A DNA stretch of 14,426 nucleotides. Origin: Bacteroidales bacterium UBA3290 (GTDB lineage: Bacteria > Bacteroidota > Bacteroidia > Bacteroidales > UBA932). The stretch is taken from contig DETK01000035.1 of assembly GCA_002361615.1 (NCBI GenBank), positions 1-14,426 on the forward strand. Direction: 5' to 3'. Each line of letters starts with the position of its first letter. The stretch's first letter is position 1. A model generated the notes under the pieces. It did not search any database. It worked only from the letters and a program-made list of their open reading frames with translations, and had not been told where the DNA came from. Positions 7,498 to 14,177 of the stretch are shown here, piece by piece. The position numbers and the translations under genes were made by a program.

Positions 7498-8722
7498 GGT
7501 CGAACAGGCGGGATTGATAGCCCAGGCACTGGAAACCGTTCGCATTGATCAGCGGAATCTGTGCTTCCGTGATGCCGAGTTGCTTGCGCACCCAGTAGCA
7601 GATGCTCACAGTCAGTCCGAGCGCATCGGAATGCCGTTTCATCCGCTCGAGCAGCGCTACGCTCAACGCCCGGTCGGGCGCCGTACGGCCGCGCTGCTTG
7701 CGATGGTCGGCGTTCGTGGGCGGGAGATAATCTTCGTAAAGCTGCCGCTCCATCGCTTTGTCGAAACGGCCTAGCATCGGCCCGATCAGGGCCAGGTTTT
7801 CCATGCAGACGGTCAGGAATTCAGGCTTGTAGTTGCGGATACCTGCTTGACGGAGCGTCTCGAAGAAGTTCCGGATCCGCTCGTCCGACAGGAAAGGCGG
7901 GAAGATGGGCTGCACGAGTGCCGATTCGGCCAGAATCCCGCGTTCCCGGCACAGCCGCACCGCTTCCAGCCGCTCTTCGATGGGTGCCGCATACGGTTCG
8001 AGGATCTGCCGCAAGGCAGGCGGCATCATCGACACGCTGGTATTGAACTGCATACGTCCCTTCAGCTGTTCGAACAGTTCGAGCACCGAAACGCCGTCCG
8101 CCTTCACCTGCAGATGTCGTGCACCTGCCTTCGACGCGATGAAAAGCCGCGCCTGCGAAGCAGGAAAACGCTTGAAATGCGCAATGAATGTCCGCAGGAT
8201 GCCGTGCGCGATGCCAGTCTGCAGCGTAGCCTCCTGCAGGGCCTCGGTTTTCGGAGAAAAGTAATAGTAATGCCTGTCATTCGGACTGTCCGGACCATTT
8301 TCCCGCTCCAGCAGGCGGGCCACATACTCCGGATAATTCTCCAGCGCCACAAGCGGTTGCTCGTGCACGCCGTCTGTCACCAGACAATACTGGCAGCCGA
8401 TGCCGCATCCGCGGACAGGATTGAGCTCGTAGGTAAGGGTCGGGCAACGGCCCGTATAGTTGTGGATTTCTGTCTCGACCGTCTCCGGATCGATGGCTTC
8501 CAGACGACACCGCTGTACCGGAAAGAGCGTCTTTCCCCCGAGACGGGCACGGAACCAGGCCGAGCCGCGCGAAAGGGCTTCAAGCGTTTCGTCCGAAGGT
8601 TCGACACGGACGCCAAGCGACTGGAGATAAGCGCGATCCACGACAGGCGGCGTAAAATCCTGCAAGTCGCGAAGGCTGTCGGAAACGGGATAACAAGACG
8701 TCAAATCGAGGGTACCAACCAT
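7487..8722 (-). CDS. Radical SAM protein, spore-photoproduct-lyase-like family
   Basis: 411 aa. RGCGIGCQYC (residues 104-113) gives the CxxxCxxC cluster ligands Cys106, Cys110 and Cys113, which bind the [4Fe-4S] that cleaves S-adenosylmethionine. The preceding TYELNPVRGC resembles the SPL/PA0069-like group (NPYRGC.HGC.YC). KTEALQEATLQ (about 157-167) and TSVSMMPPALRQILEP are later barrel motifs. The C-terminal third carries further cysteines, but no SPASM-type cysteine cluster was recognised. It is first in a five-gene operon. True DNA photoproduct lyase activity is unlikely in this context; modification of a sugar, peptide or small molecule is my inference. A TAnnTTTG promoter lies just upstream, divergent from gcvH. 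Confidence 0.8.
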   Translation of the reverse strand: MVGTLDLTSCYPVSDSLRDLQDFTPPVVDRAYLQSLGVRVEPSDETLEALSRGSAWFRARLGGKTLFPVQRCRLEAIDPETVETEIHNYTGRCPTLTYELNPVRGCGIGCQYCLVTDGVHEQPLVALENYPEYVARLLERENGPDSPNDRHYYYFSPKTEALQEATLQTGIAHGILRTFIAHFKRFPASQARLFIASKAGARHLQVKADGVSVLELFEQLKGRMQFNTSVSMMPPALRQILEPYAAPIEERLEAVRLCRERGILAESALVQPIFPPFLSDERIRNFFETLRQAGIRNYKPEFLTVCMENLALIGPMLGRFDKAMERQLYEDYLPPTNADHRKQRGRTAPDRALSVALLERMKRHSDALGLTVSICYWVRKQLGITEAQIPLINANGFQCLGYQSRLFDHVQ

Positions 8723-8741
8723 GTATTTTCATTTTGGATTG

Positions 8742-8749
8742 CAAAATTA
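8742..8749 (-). promoter_or_regulatory. -7 box for the radical SAM operon
   Basis: TAATTTTG on the minus strand, identical to the -7 boxes of the sufS and fadD operons, 20 bases upstream of the radical SAM ATG. No clear TTG lies at the right spacing (about 8769-8772), so the -33 half is weak. It lies in the 116-base divergent gap shared with gcvH. Confidence 0.45.
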
Positions 8750-8779
8750 TACAATAAGATGCAGATTCTCGGAAAAAAA

Positions 8780-8810
8780 TTGCGTCATCCAAAATAATTT
8801 ATTATATTTG
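8780..8810 (+). promoter_or_regulatory. Promoter of gcvH
   Basis: A TTG at 8780-8782 and TATATTTG at 8803-8810, spaced 20 bases, match the Bacteroidota TTG/TAnnTTTG pattern. The expected start of transcription near 8816 leaves a leader of about 23 bases before the ATG at 8839. The leader is A/T-rich with no Shine-Dalgarno. Confidence 0.65.
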
Positions 8811-8838
8811 CACGCTGGAAGTTTTATATAGCAAAACT

Positions 8839-9213
8839 ATGAATACACCTGCTGAACTCAAATACACGAAAGATCACGAATGGGTACGCCTCGAAGGCGA
8901 CGTAGCCATTGTCGGTATCACCGATTTCGCCCAGAGCGAATTGGGTGACATCGTTTTTGTAGACATCCAGACCGAAGGCGAAACCCTCGCCAAGGAAGAG
9001 GTGTTCGGAACCATCGAGGCCGTCAAGACGGTCGCCGACGCTTTCATGCCGGTCTCCGGCGAAGTGTGCGAGGTCAACCCCGCCCTCGAAGGCGCCCCCG
9101 AGCTGGTGAACTCCGATCCCTACGGTGAAGGATGGATGATCAAGATCAAATACTCCGATCCCTCGGAATTTGATACGCTCCTTTCTGCTGCGCAGTATGA
9201 GGAAATAATCTGA
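8839..9213 (+). CDS. gcvH: Glycine cleavage system H protein
   Basis: Lipoyl carrier that shuttles the aminomethyl group between the P, T and L proteins of glycine cleavage. 124 aa, typical length. The start MNTPAELKYTKDHEWVRLEGD is standard for the family. GITDFAQSELGDIVFVD (26-42) is conserved, and Lys63 in GTIEAVKTVADAFMPVSG is the lipoylation site. NPALEGAPELVNSDPYGEGWM is the conserved C-terminal block. It is transcribed alone: divergent from the radical SAM operon and followed by a hairpin terminator. gcvP and gcvT are not in the window. H protein may also serve as an entry point for lipoate, which radical-SAM lipoyl synthase makes elsewhere. Confidence 0.97.
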   Translation: MNTPAELKYTKDHEWVRLEGDVAIVGITDFAQSELGDIVFVDIQTEGETLAKEEVFGTIEAVKTVADAFMPVSGEVCEVNPALEGAPELVNSDPYGEGWMIKIKYSDPSEFDTLLSAAQYEEII

Positions 9214-9242
9214 TTTGTAAAAATCAAAAATGTGATGTGTTC

Positions 9243-9270
9243 AAGGGGAGTCCCAACCGGGATTCCCCTT
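9243..9270 (+). terminator. Hairpin terminator after gcvH
   Basis: AAGGGGAGTCCC pairs with GGGATTCCCCTT around a four-base loop (AACC): twelve pairs including one G-T wobble. It sits 29 bases after the gcvH stop. The following tract (ggttatttgtgttt) is only moderately T-rich, so termination strength is uncertain. Confidence 0.7.
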
Positions 9271-9324
9271 GGTTATTTGTGTTTACTGGGCTCTGCCCAG
9301 ACCTGCCGCTTTACCCAATCGTTG

Positions 9325-9440
9325 TTTCGCCGCGAAAACACTGTGAGATGCTTCAGGTTGTCGTCGCGGACCCAAAACAGCCAATTTCGTCGAAAAACAC
9401 GCCGCGACAACAACGTAGGATCACCCAGATTGTCGTCGCG
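9325..9440. repeat. 116-base direct repeat, copy 1
   Basis: Matches 9615-9730 with six substitutions and no gaps (about 95% identity, counted by eye), at an offset of 290 bases. It contains two 41-base units (9328-9368 and 9400-9440) that are 31/41 identical. Each unit begins CGCCGCGA and ends TTGTCGTCGCG. It opens with the palindrome TTTCGCCGCGAAA and contains a 13-base stem (9357-9369 with 9402-9414, one mismatch). Confidence 0.9.
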
Positions 9441-9462
9441 AAGTTTTTAAGTGTTATTTATT

Positions 9463-9608
9463 GGCTTTTGCCTCCAGGCTCGCAGCTATCGATTCAAAAA
9501 CCTTCGCTTCGCTCATCCCTCCCAGCTTCGCTGGGCCCCTCCCGTTCACACGGCCACGGGCGGCCATGGGTTTTTGACTCGATAGCTGACTCGCCTTCCT
9601 GCAAAAGC
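9463..9608. repeat. Long imperfect inverted repeat (40-base arms)
   Basis: Arms 9463-9502 and 9569-9608. The inner 20 bases (CAGCTATCGATTCAAAAACC against its reverse complement) match at 19 of 20 positions. Farther out the match is broken but GGCTTTTGC/GCAAAAGC pairs again. The 66-base loop contains a small hairpin, CCCAGCTTCGCTGGG (9521-9535). No target-site duplication or transposase is visible. It could be a MITE-like remnant or a structured transcript end. Confidence 0.75.
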
Positions 9609-9614
9609 ATCCAT

Positions 9615-9730
9615 TTTCGCCGCGAAAACACTGTGAGAGGCTTCAGGTTGTCGTCGCGGACCCAAAACAGCCAAAACCGCCGAAAAACACGCCGCGACAA
9701 CAACGTAGGCTCACCCAGATTGTCGTCGCG
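9615..9730. repeat. 116-base direct repeat, copy 2
   Basis: Second copy of the element at 9325-9440. The six differences fall outside the TTTCGCCGCGAAA palindrome and outside the 13-base stem arms (here 9647-9659 and 9692-9704). Its 41-base units are at 9618-9658 and 9690-9730. Confidence 0.9.
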
Positions 9731-9848
9731 GCAGATTTTCGTTACCGAGACTCCTCGCCAAACAGCCGCAAGATTATTAACACCTACTCGTTGAGAATCA
9801 ACCCCTCTTGTTCTTCGTGCCTGACACCTACGCCTTATTTCGGCCTGT

Positions 9849-9900
9849 GGCGCAACAAGAAGGGCTCCATATGCGTTTATGGAGCCCATGATCTTGCGCC
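9849..9900 (-). terminator. Strong terminator hairpin for the fadD/secreted-protein operon
   Basis: Inner stem GGGCTCCAT (9862-9870) with ATGGAGCCC (9879-9887), then a six-base internal mismatch, then outer stem GGCGCAA (9849-9855) with TTGCGCC (9894-9900). Read on the minus strand, the inner hairpin is followed by TTCTTGTT, a U-rich tract, 19-20 bases beyond the last gene's stop. The symmetric arms could also stop plus-strand transcripts. Confidence 0.75.
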
Positions 9901-9919
9901 TGTTTGGCGATTCCTTCGA

Positions 9920-11170
9920 TTATTTCCAGTCGGTGATCGTGCGGGTTTCGGTGCCGATGCCGCGGAATTGCCAGTCGCCGAAGGAGCCGCCGCCAGTAGC
10001 GGGCTGCTTGAAGGACATGTCCTTCATCATGATCTTGCCGTTGTAGGAGTAGATCAGATAGGCTCCCTTGTAGCGGGCCGTAATGACGCCCAGTTCGTTG
10101 CGGTCGTAGTTCCAGCCGGCGTCGCGGATGATGACCTTCTTGATGTCCACACCCTGCGACAACGCCTGGGACTTCATGGCGAGCGCCTTGAACTTGGCCT
10201 CAAGCGAAGCATCGCTCATACCGGCCTTCGGAATGTCGGCCATCTTCATCTGGCCGGCCGCTTCCTTGGCTTTCGCGCCATTTTCCCTGTATAAATCAAG
10301 GCTCTTGATATCCATGTCAGCGAGACGGTTTCTGTGCTTTTGCAGGAGAGTCTTGTACTGTTGTGCATTGGCGTCGCCGCTGTTCAGTTCGAGACTGCCT
10401 TCCATCAGGCTGACCAGCTCCCGGTATTCCCAGAAATAGAACAGGATGAACGTGCCTTTGGCAATCTGCTTCTCGTAGCGGGCATAGATGTCTTCCGCCA
10501 TAAAATCGAGCAGGCCGAACGGAGCGTTTTCCACAAGCTTGCGGTGCGCCGCCGACCGCATCCGACGATTACGGGCCAAACGGTCATCATCGCTCTCAAC
10601 CAGCTTGATCGTGCTGCCGTCATCATTGGGGATATCGCGCATCGTCGCTGAAGCGCCGGAGGAAGCAGACGCTTCTGTCGAATAGTTCAGGATCGAGCAG
10701 GCGTGCAAGTAATGGTTGAGCGGCCAGGTATTGCCCTGATCAGCCATAGCTTCCGCAAAACCAGCGTGCATCGCGTGCTCGCCATAAGGAACCACGCGGT
10801 CGCCCTGGCCGGGAATGTTGTTGACGAAAGACGCGATGGGCTTGATCCGCACACCGTATTCCTCCTGTGCCTTCATCATATAGCCGAAGTAGCTGTTATC
10901 CAGATAGTTCTTCGTCTCATCGTCCACATAGTAGAAATACTTGTTTTCGCCTACATAATAAGGCCGGTAGATGAAGAGCGACGGATCCAGGTTCTCATAG
11001 ACAGCCCGTATCTCCGAAGCAGGCTTGCTATAGCCGTTCGGGACAGAATTGTCAGAAGCCTTGGGGTCGGCGGCAAGGGCCGCTGCGGAAGGCTTCAGGC
11101 CCTGGGCGCTGGCGGGAAGGGCCAGCAGCAATGCGCACAGAGACAGCATTGCGATGGTAATCCGTTTCAT
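9920..11170 (-). CDS. Secreted protein of unknown function (paralogue pair, member 2)
   Basis: 416 aa, function not recognised. Residues 1-22 form a Sec signal peptide (MKRITIAML, a hydrophobic stretch, then ALPASA before QG) with no lipobox cysteine, so periplasmic or exported. Residues 50-160 are Tyr/Asn-rich (FIYRPYYVGENKYFYYVDD). A low-complexity Ser/Ala stretch is at 165-175. Residues 195-310 are rich in charged residues and predicted helical. Residues 312-406 (IPKAGMSDASLEAKF to GGGSFGDWQFRGIG) align by eye with residues 263-352 of the upstream neighbour, so the pair shares a C-terminal domain while the N-terminal parts look unrelated. It lies 33 bases behind that neighbour, last in the operon, and ends at a strong terminator. 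Confidence 0.8.
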   Translation of the reverse strand: MKRITIAMLSLCALLLALPASAQGLKPSAAALAADPKASDNSVPNGYSKPASEIRAVYENLDPSLFIYRPYYVGENKYFYYVDDETKNYLDNSYFGYMMKAQEEYGVRIKPIASFVNNIPGQGDRVVPYGEHAMHAGFAEAMADQGNTWPLNHYLHACSILNYSTEASASSGASATMRDIPNDDGSTIKLVESDDDRLARNRRMRSAAHRKLVENAPFGLLDFMAEDIYARYEKQIAKGTFILFYFWEYRELVSLMEGSLELNSGDANAQQYKTLLQKHRNRLADMDIKSLDLYRENGAKAKEAAGQMKMADIPKAGMSDASLEAKFKALAMKSQALSQGVDIKKVIIRDAGWNYDRNELGVITARYKGAYLIYSYNGKIMMKDMSFKQPATGGGSFGDWQFRGIGTETRTITDWK

Positions 11171-11203
11171 ATTCGTTATTTTTTATAAAAATGTGAGTGT
11201 CAA

Positions 11204-12280
11204 TTATTTCACATAGAACTTGCTTCCGCCGACACCGTAGCAGTGAAGCGGGCCGTAGGAGCCGCCCTGGTAGTCTTCCGCCCAGGACACGCGCACAGCT
11301 TGTTTGCCGCGTTTGGTCTGGACGAAGGAGTAACCGTAGATGACTCTCCGGATGGGCGTGCCGGTTGCATCTTTCTGCACTTCCCAAACATCGGAAGTAA
11401 CGACACAGTCCACCACCGAACTGGTTACGGCTTTTTCCAGCGGGAGCACCTTGTCTTTCATCGAAGCATTCATCGCACCGGCTTTCGGCATCGGCTGGTA
11501 TTTGATCTCGACCTTGTCGTTGTTCTCGATAGCCTTATTCACGGAATCCAGATAAAGCAGACAAGTCTGGTACGTGCGTTCAAATTGCTCCTGATCGTTC
11601 GGATACCACTCTTTCAGGATCGCCAAAGCACCCGACTCATAGATAATGCCGATGTTGCGCATCAAGACAAAGGAAACTTGCGCAAGATAGATTTCATCAT
11701 CGTCTGCAACAACGGGAATGATCCCGCCGCCGAACGGCATTTCACAGAAATAATACTTATAATCTACCATGCAGACAGTGTATCCCAATACATCGTCTTT
11801 TTTCTTGGCCGCAGGGACTTTTGTCGTCCATCTGGAGGTGTAAAACTCCGGCGCCGGGGTTACCGGATAGGTCCAATCCCCTTTAGCGGTCTTTGTCATC
11901 TTGACATTGGTATGCTGTCCGGCAATAATGCCCAATTCAAGCATAAACGACACAAAATTCTTCCGTTCATCGATCAGACGCTGAGCAAAAGCTTCATCTT
12001 CGGGCCTTTGTCCATTGATCATTTCATCGATAATCTGTTTGTCCCATTTCGCTCTGGCGCAAAGCTTGGCTGCAAACGCTTTTACCTCGTCAGGCTTCAT
12101 GAAGACGAGTTCATATCCAGTTCTTTCCAGATACAGTCCGGTCTCGTCGTCCCATCTCTCCATCGGTTTAAGGCTCATCAGTTCAGGCAATTCCGGACCC
12201 TGCGGAAGCGTCTGTCCTGCGGCAGAGGCGGTAATCAGCAGTGCGCACAACAATGCGGGGAAGAAGCGGCTCGTTTTCAT
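11204..12280 (-). CDS. Secreted protein of unknown function (paralogue pair, member 1)
   Basis: 358 aa, function not recognised. Residues 1-22 are a signal peptide (KTSRFFPALLCALLITASAAG before QT); Cys12 lies inside the hydrophobic core and is not in a good lipobox. Residues 45-125 are charged and mostly helical. Residues 165-185 (YTVCMVDYKYYFCEMPFGGG) contain two cysteines that might pair. The C-terminal part (263-352) shares with the downstream gene the order PKAG-x-x-x-A, a Trp near the middle, G-Y-rich strands, then GGSYG/GGSFG and a final G-x-G. It starts 18 bases after the acyl-CoA synthetase stop, so it is probably co-transcribed. GC content is visibly lower than in the neighbours. 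No enzyme motif was recognised. Confidence 0.8.
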   Translation of the reverse strand: MKTSRFFPALLCALLITASAAGQTLPQGPELPELMSLKPMERWDDETGLYLERTGYELVFMKPDEVKAFAAKLCARAKWDKQIIDEMINGQRPEDEAFAQRLIDERKNFVSFMLELGIIAGQHTNVKMTKTAKGDWTYPVTPAPEFYTSRWTTKVPAAKKKDDVLGYTVCMVDYKYYFCEMPFGGGIIPVVADDDEIYLAQVSFVLMRNIGIIYESGALAILKEWYPNDQEQFERTYQTCLLYLDSVNKAIENNDKVEIKYQPMPKAGAMNASMKDKVLPLEKAVTSSVVDCVVTSDVWEVQKDATGTPIRRVIYGYSFVQTKRGKQAVRVSWAEDYQGGSYGPLHCYGVGGSKFYVK

Positions 12281-12298
12281 GATAGAAGGTATTTGAGA

Positions 12299-14065
12299 TT
12301 ATTTATACGTATCCGCGATGGTCTGCTCGTAGCGCTTGAGCAGGTTGCGGCGTTTCGGCTTGAGGGTCTGGGAAAGCATCTCGTTGTCGGGGGTCCATTC
12401 GTCGAATACGAAGTGCGCCTTCTTGATGTTCTCATGGGCGGCGAGTTTCGCGTTGACGGCGGCCACTTCCGCGTTCAGGAGATCCATGACACCTTTGTTT
12501 TGCAGCAGCTGCTCTTTCTTTTCAACTTTGTCGCCACGCGACTCGGCGTATTCCTTCACCTTGGCGTAGGCCGGGATGATGATGGCCGAAGCAAATTTCT
12601 CGTTGGCACCAAATACGAAGGCGTTTTCAATGTACGGACTCTCGCGCAGCAGCGTTTCGATGACCTGCGGAGCGATGTATTTGCCCGACGAGAGTTTGAA
12701 GATCTCTTTCTTGCGGTCGGTGATCTTGAGGAATTTACCGTCCTTCAGGAAACCGATGTCACCCGTGTGGAGCCAGCCGTCCTCGTCGATCATCTCTTTC
12801 GTAGCTTCGGGATTCTTGTAGTAACCCAGCATCACGTGCGGGCCGCGGGTGAGAATCTCTCCGTCTTCGGCAAACGAGAGTTCCGTGCCGTCCATGGCCT
12901 TGCCCACCGTGCCGATTACATTGTACTTGTCGGCCGGCGAGTTGACGGCGATGACAGGCGAGGTTTCGGTAAGACCGTATCCCTCAAAGATATAGAGTTT
13001 GGCTGCGTTGAAGCAGCGCACAATCTTGGCCTGGATCGAGGAGCCACCGCTCACGACCAGCATCTCGTGACCGCCCAGGTTCTCGCGCCACTTGCTATAG
13101 ACCAGTTTGTCGAAGAGTTTCTGTTTCTGGAGATACAGCCAGCTCGTGTTCTCGTTGTCGAAATTGTTGGCGTAATCCCAGGCAGCATCGTAGATCTTTT
13201 TCTTGATGCCCGTAAGCTTCTTGCCGGCTTCTTCGAGCTTGCCGTACATCATTTCCAGCACGCGCGGGACGGCGCAGAAACCGTCGGCGTGGCAATCCTT
13301 GAGGTCGGAAGCTATGGTGGCCAAGCCTTCCGCATAGTAGATGCTGATGGCGAGTTCCTGATACTCATAGTTCATCGTGCGCTCGTACATATGGCAGAGC
13401 GGCAGGAAGCTGAGCATCTTGTGGCTGTAGTTCTTCGTCTGTCGGATGGCGTGGCCGTGCGAGTTGAACATCATATTGCGGTGCGAGAGCATGACGCCCT
13501 TCGGCAGGCCGGTCGTACCCGAGGTATAGACGATGCTGGCACATTCGTCGGGGCTGATGGTTTTCTTGTTCTCTTCCACAACGGGAGCAAAACGCTCCTT
13601 ATTCTCCCGTCCGAGTTCATAAAGTTTCGCCAGCGACATGACCTCGTCGTTGTCGTCCATCATCAGGAATTTGATGTCGCGGTCGATTTCAGCGGCGATC
13701 GGCGCAACTTTCTTATACAGCGCCGGCGTGCCGACCACGATGAGCTCCACGTCGGAATGGGTGAAGATATGCAGATAGTCGTCCTTGCTGAGCGTGCTGT
13801 AAACCGGAATATGGATCATGTGGGCGAGGTTGATGCCCATATCCATGAAGTTCCACTCCGGCCGGTTGTTGGTGATGGTGATGATCTTTGCACCCGGCTT
13901 GTAACCCAGGGCCAGCAGGCCGTATGCGACCGCATGTGCGATTTCATAATACTGGTCAATACTGTACTTGATCCATTTTCCGCGGGTACGGCGGGCCAGG
14001 ATGTCCTCTTTGGGAGGATACGTCTTCAGGTTCTCGAGCAGGTCGAATGTGCGAAGGATTTCCAT
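12299..14065 (-). CDS. fadD: Long-chain fatty acid--CoA ligase (AMP-forming, ANL superfamily)
   Basis: Activates fatty acids to acyl-CoA through an acyl-adenylate, at the inner face of the membrane. 588 aa, within the range of bacterial FadD-type enzymes. YTSGTTGLPKGVMLSHRN (180-197) is the AMP-binding P-loop. YGLTETSP (363-370) is the adenylate motif, DGWLHTGDIG (429-438) holds the ribose-binding Asp, and ITDRKKEIFKLSSGKYIAP (448-466) is the hinge and C-terminal motif. NNRPEWNFMDMGINLAHMIHIPVYSTL (66-92) matches long-chain ACS N-termini. No signal peptide. First of a three-gene operon with two secreted proteins. Specificity (chain length, exogenous versus recycled fatty acid) cannot be read off. 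A consensus promoter lies just upstream. Confidence 0.93.
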   Translation of the reverse strand: MEILRTFDLLENLKTYPPKEDILARRTRGKWIKYSIDQYYEIAHAVAYGLLALGYKPGAKIITITNNRPEWNFMDMGINLAHMIHIPVYSTLSKDDYLHIFTHSDVELIVVGTPALYKKVAPIAAEIDRDIKFLMMDDNDEVMSLAKLYELGRENKERFAPVVEENKKTISPDECASIVYTSGTTGLPKGVMLSHRNMMFNSHGHAIRQTKNYSHKMLSFLPLCHMYERTMNYEYQELAISIYYAEGLATIASDLKDCHADGFCAVPRVLEMMYGKLEEAGKKLTGIKKKIYDAAWDYANNFDNENTSWLYLQKQKLFDKLVYSKWRENLGGHEMLVVSGGSSIQAKIVRCFNAAKLYIFEGYGLTETSPVIAVNSPADKYNVIGTVGKAMDGTELSFAEDGEILTRGPHVMLGYYKNPEATKEMIDEDGWLHTGDIGFLKDGKFLKITDRKKEIFKLSSGKYIAPQVIETLLRESPYIENAFVFGANEKFASAIIIPAYAKVKEYAESRGDKVEKKEQLLQNKGVMDLLNAEVAAVNAKLAAHENIKKAHFVFDEWTPDNEMLSQTLKPKRRNLLKRYEQTIADTYK

Positions 14066-14177
14066 GACAAATGATGTTATAGCAAAATTAAACGTTATCT
14101 AAGTGCTAACAAAACATAAAGATACGCAAAAAACACGTAGTACGTATGAATTACGGGAATCTTTTTGACGCGCCTCG
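14066..14177. other. AT-rich gap between fadD and the tandem repeats
   Basis: Holds the fadD promoter and the ACGTAGTACGT palindrome. The remaining A-rich sequence (about 14110-14160) shows no gene. Together with the repeat array, the stretch from 14066 to the window end has no convincing coding region. Confidence 0.6.
14083..14114 (-). promoter_or_regulatory. Promoter of the fadD operon
   Basis: On the minus strand, TTTTG (14110-14114) and TAATTTTG (14083-14090), spaced 19 bases: the best match to the Bacteroidota consensus in the window. The predicted start of transcription near 14077 leaves about 12 bases before the ATG at 14065. An 11-base palindrome ACGTAGTACGT (14135-14145) lies upstream of it and could be a regulator site, but this is unsupported. 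Confidence 0.65.

Larger units (their letters stand above)
9214..9919. other. 706-base intergenic region between convergent genes, no convincing gene
   Basis: It holds in order the gcvH terminator, a palindrome CTGGGCTCTGCCCAG (9286-9300), repeat copy 1, a long inverted repeat, repeat copy 2, about 120 bases of unassigned sequence (9731-9848) and a terminator hairpin. Open frames on both strands cross the repeats but look non-coding: the frame differs between the repeat copies, and the minus-strand frame would begin inside the terminator stem. Confidence 0.7.

Noticed and set aside
7498..7545. Longer start for the ATP-grasp-like gene
   Set aside because: It would overlap the radical SAM coding end by 59 bases. 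The ATG at 7497 gives an 11-base overlap like the other junctions.
9237..9794. Plus-strand 185-codon frame over the same region
   Set aside because: It begins next to the gcvH terminator hairpin and runs through both repeats and the inverted repeat. No domain, no upstream promoter, and the composition is that of the repeats.
9494..9889. Minus-strand 131-codon frame across the 116-base repeat (peptide with RDDNL repeated)
   Set aside because: It would start inside the terminator stem. The two repeat copies are 290 bases apart, not a multiple of three, so they cannot share this frame. Differences between copies are mostly non-synonymous in it. It is better explained as translation of a DNA/RNA repeat.
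11243..14074. A 943-codon open frame on the plus strand opposite fadD and a secreted-protein gene
   Set aside because: It lies antisense to two clearly recognisable genes with motifs and signal peptide. Its translation shows no family features. Such long antisense frames arise when the sense gene avoids TTA, CTA and TCA codons.
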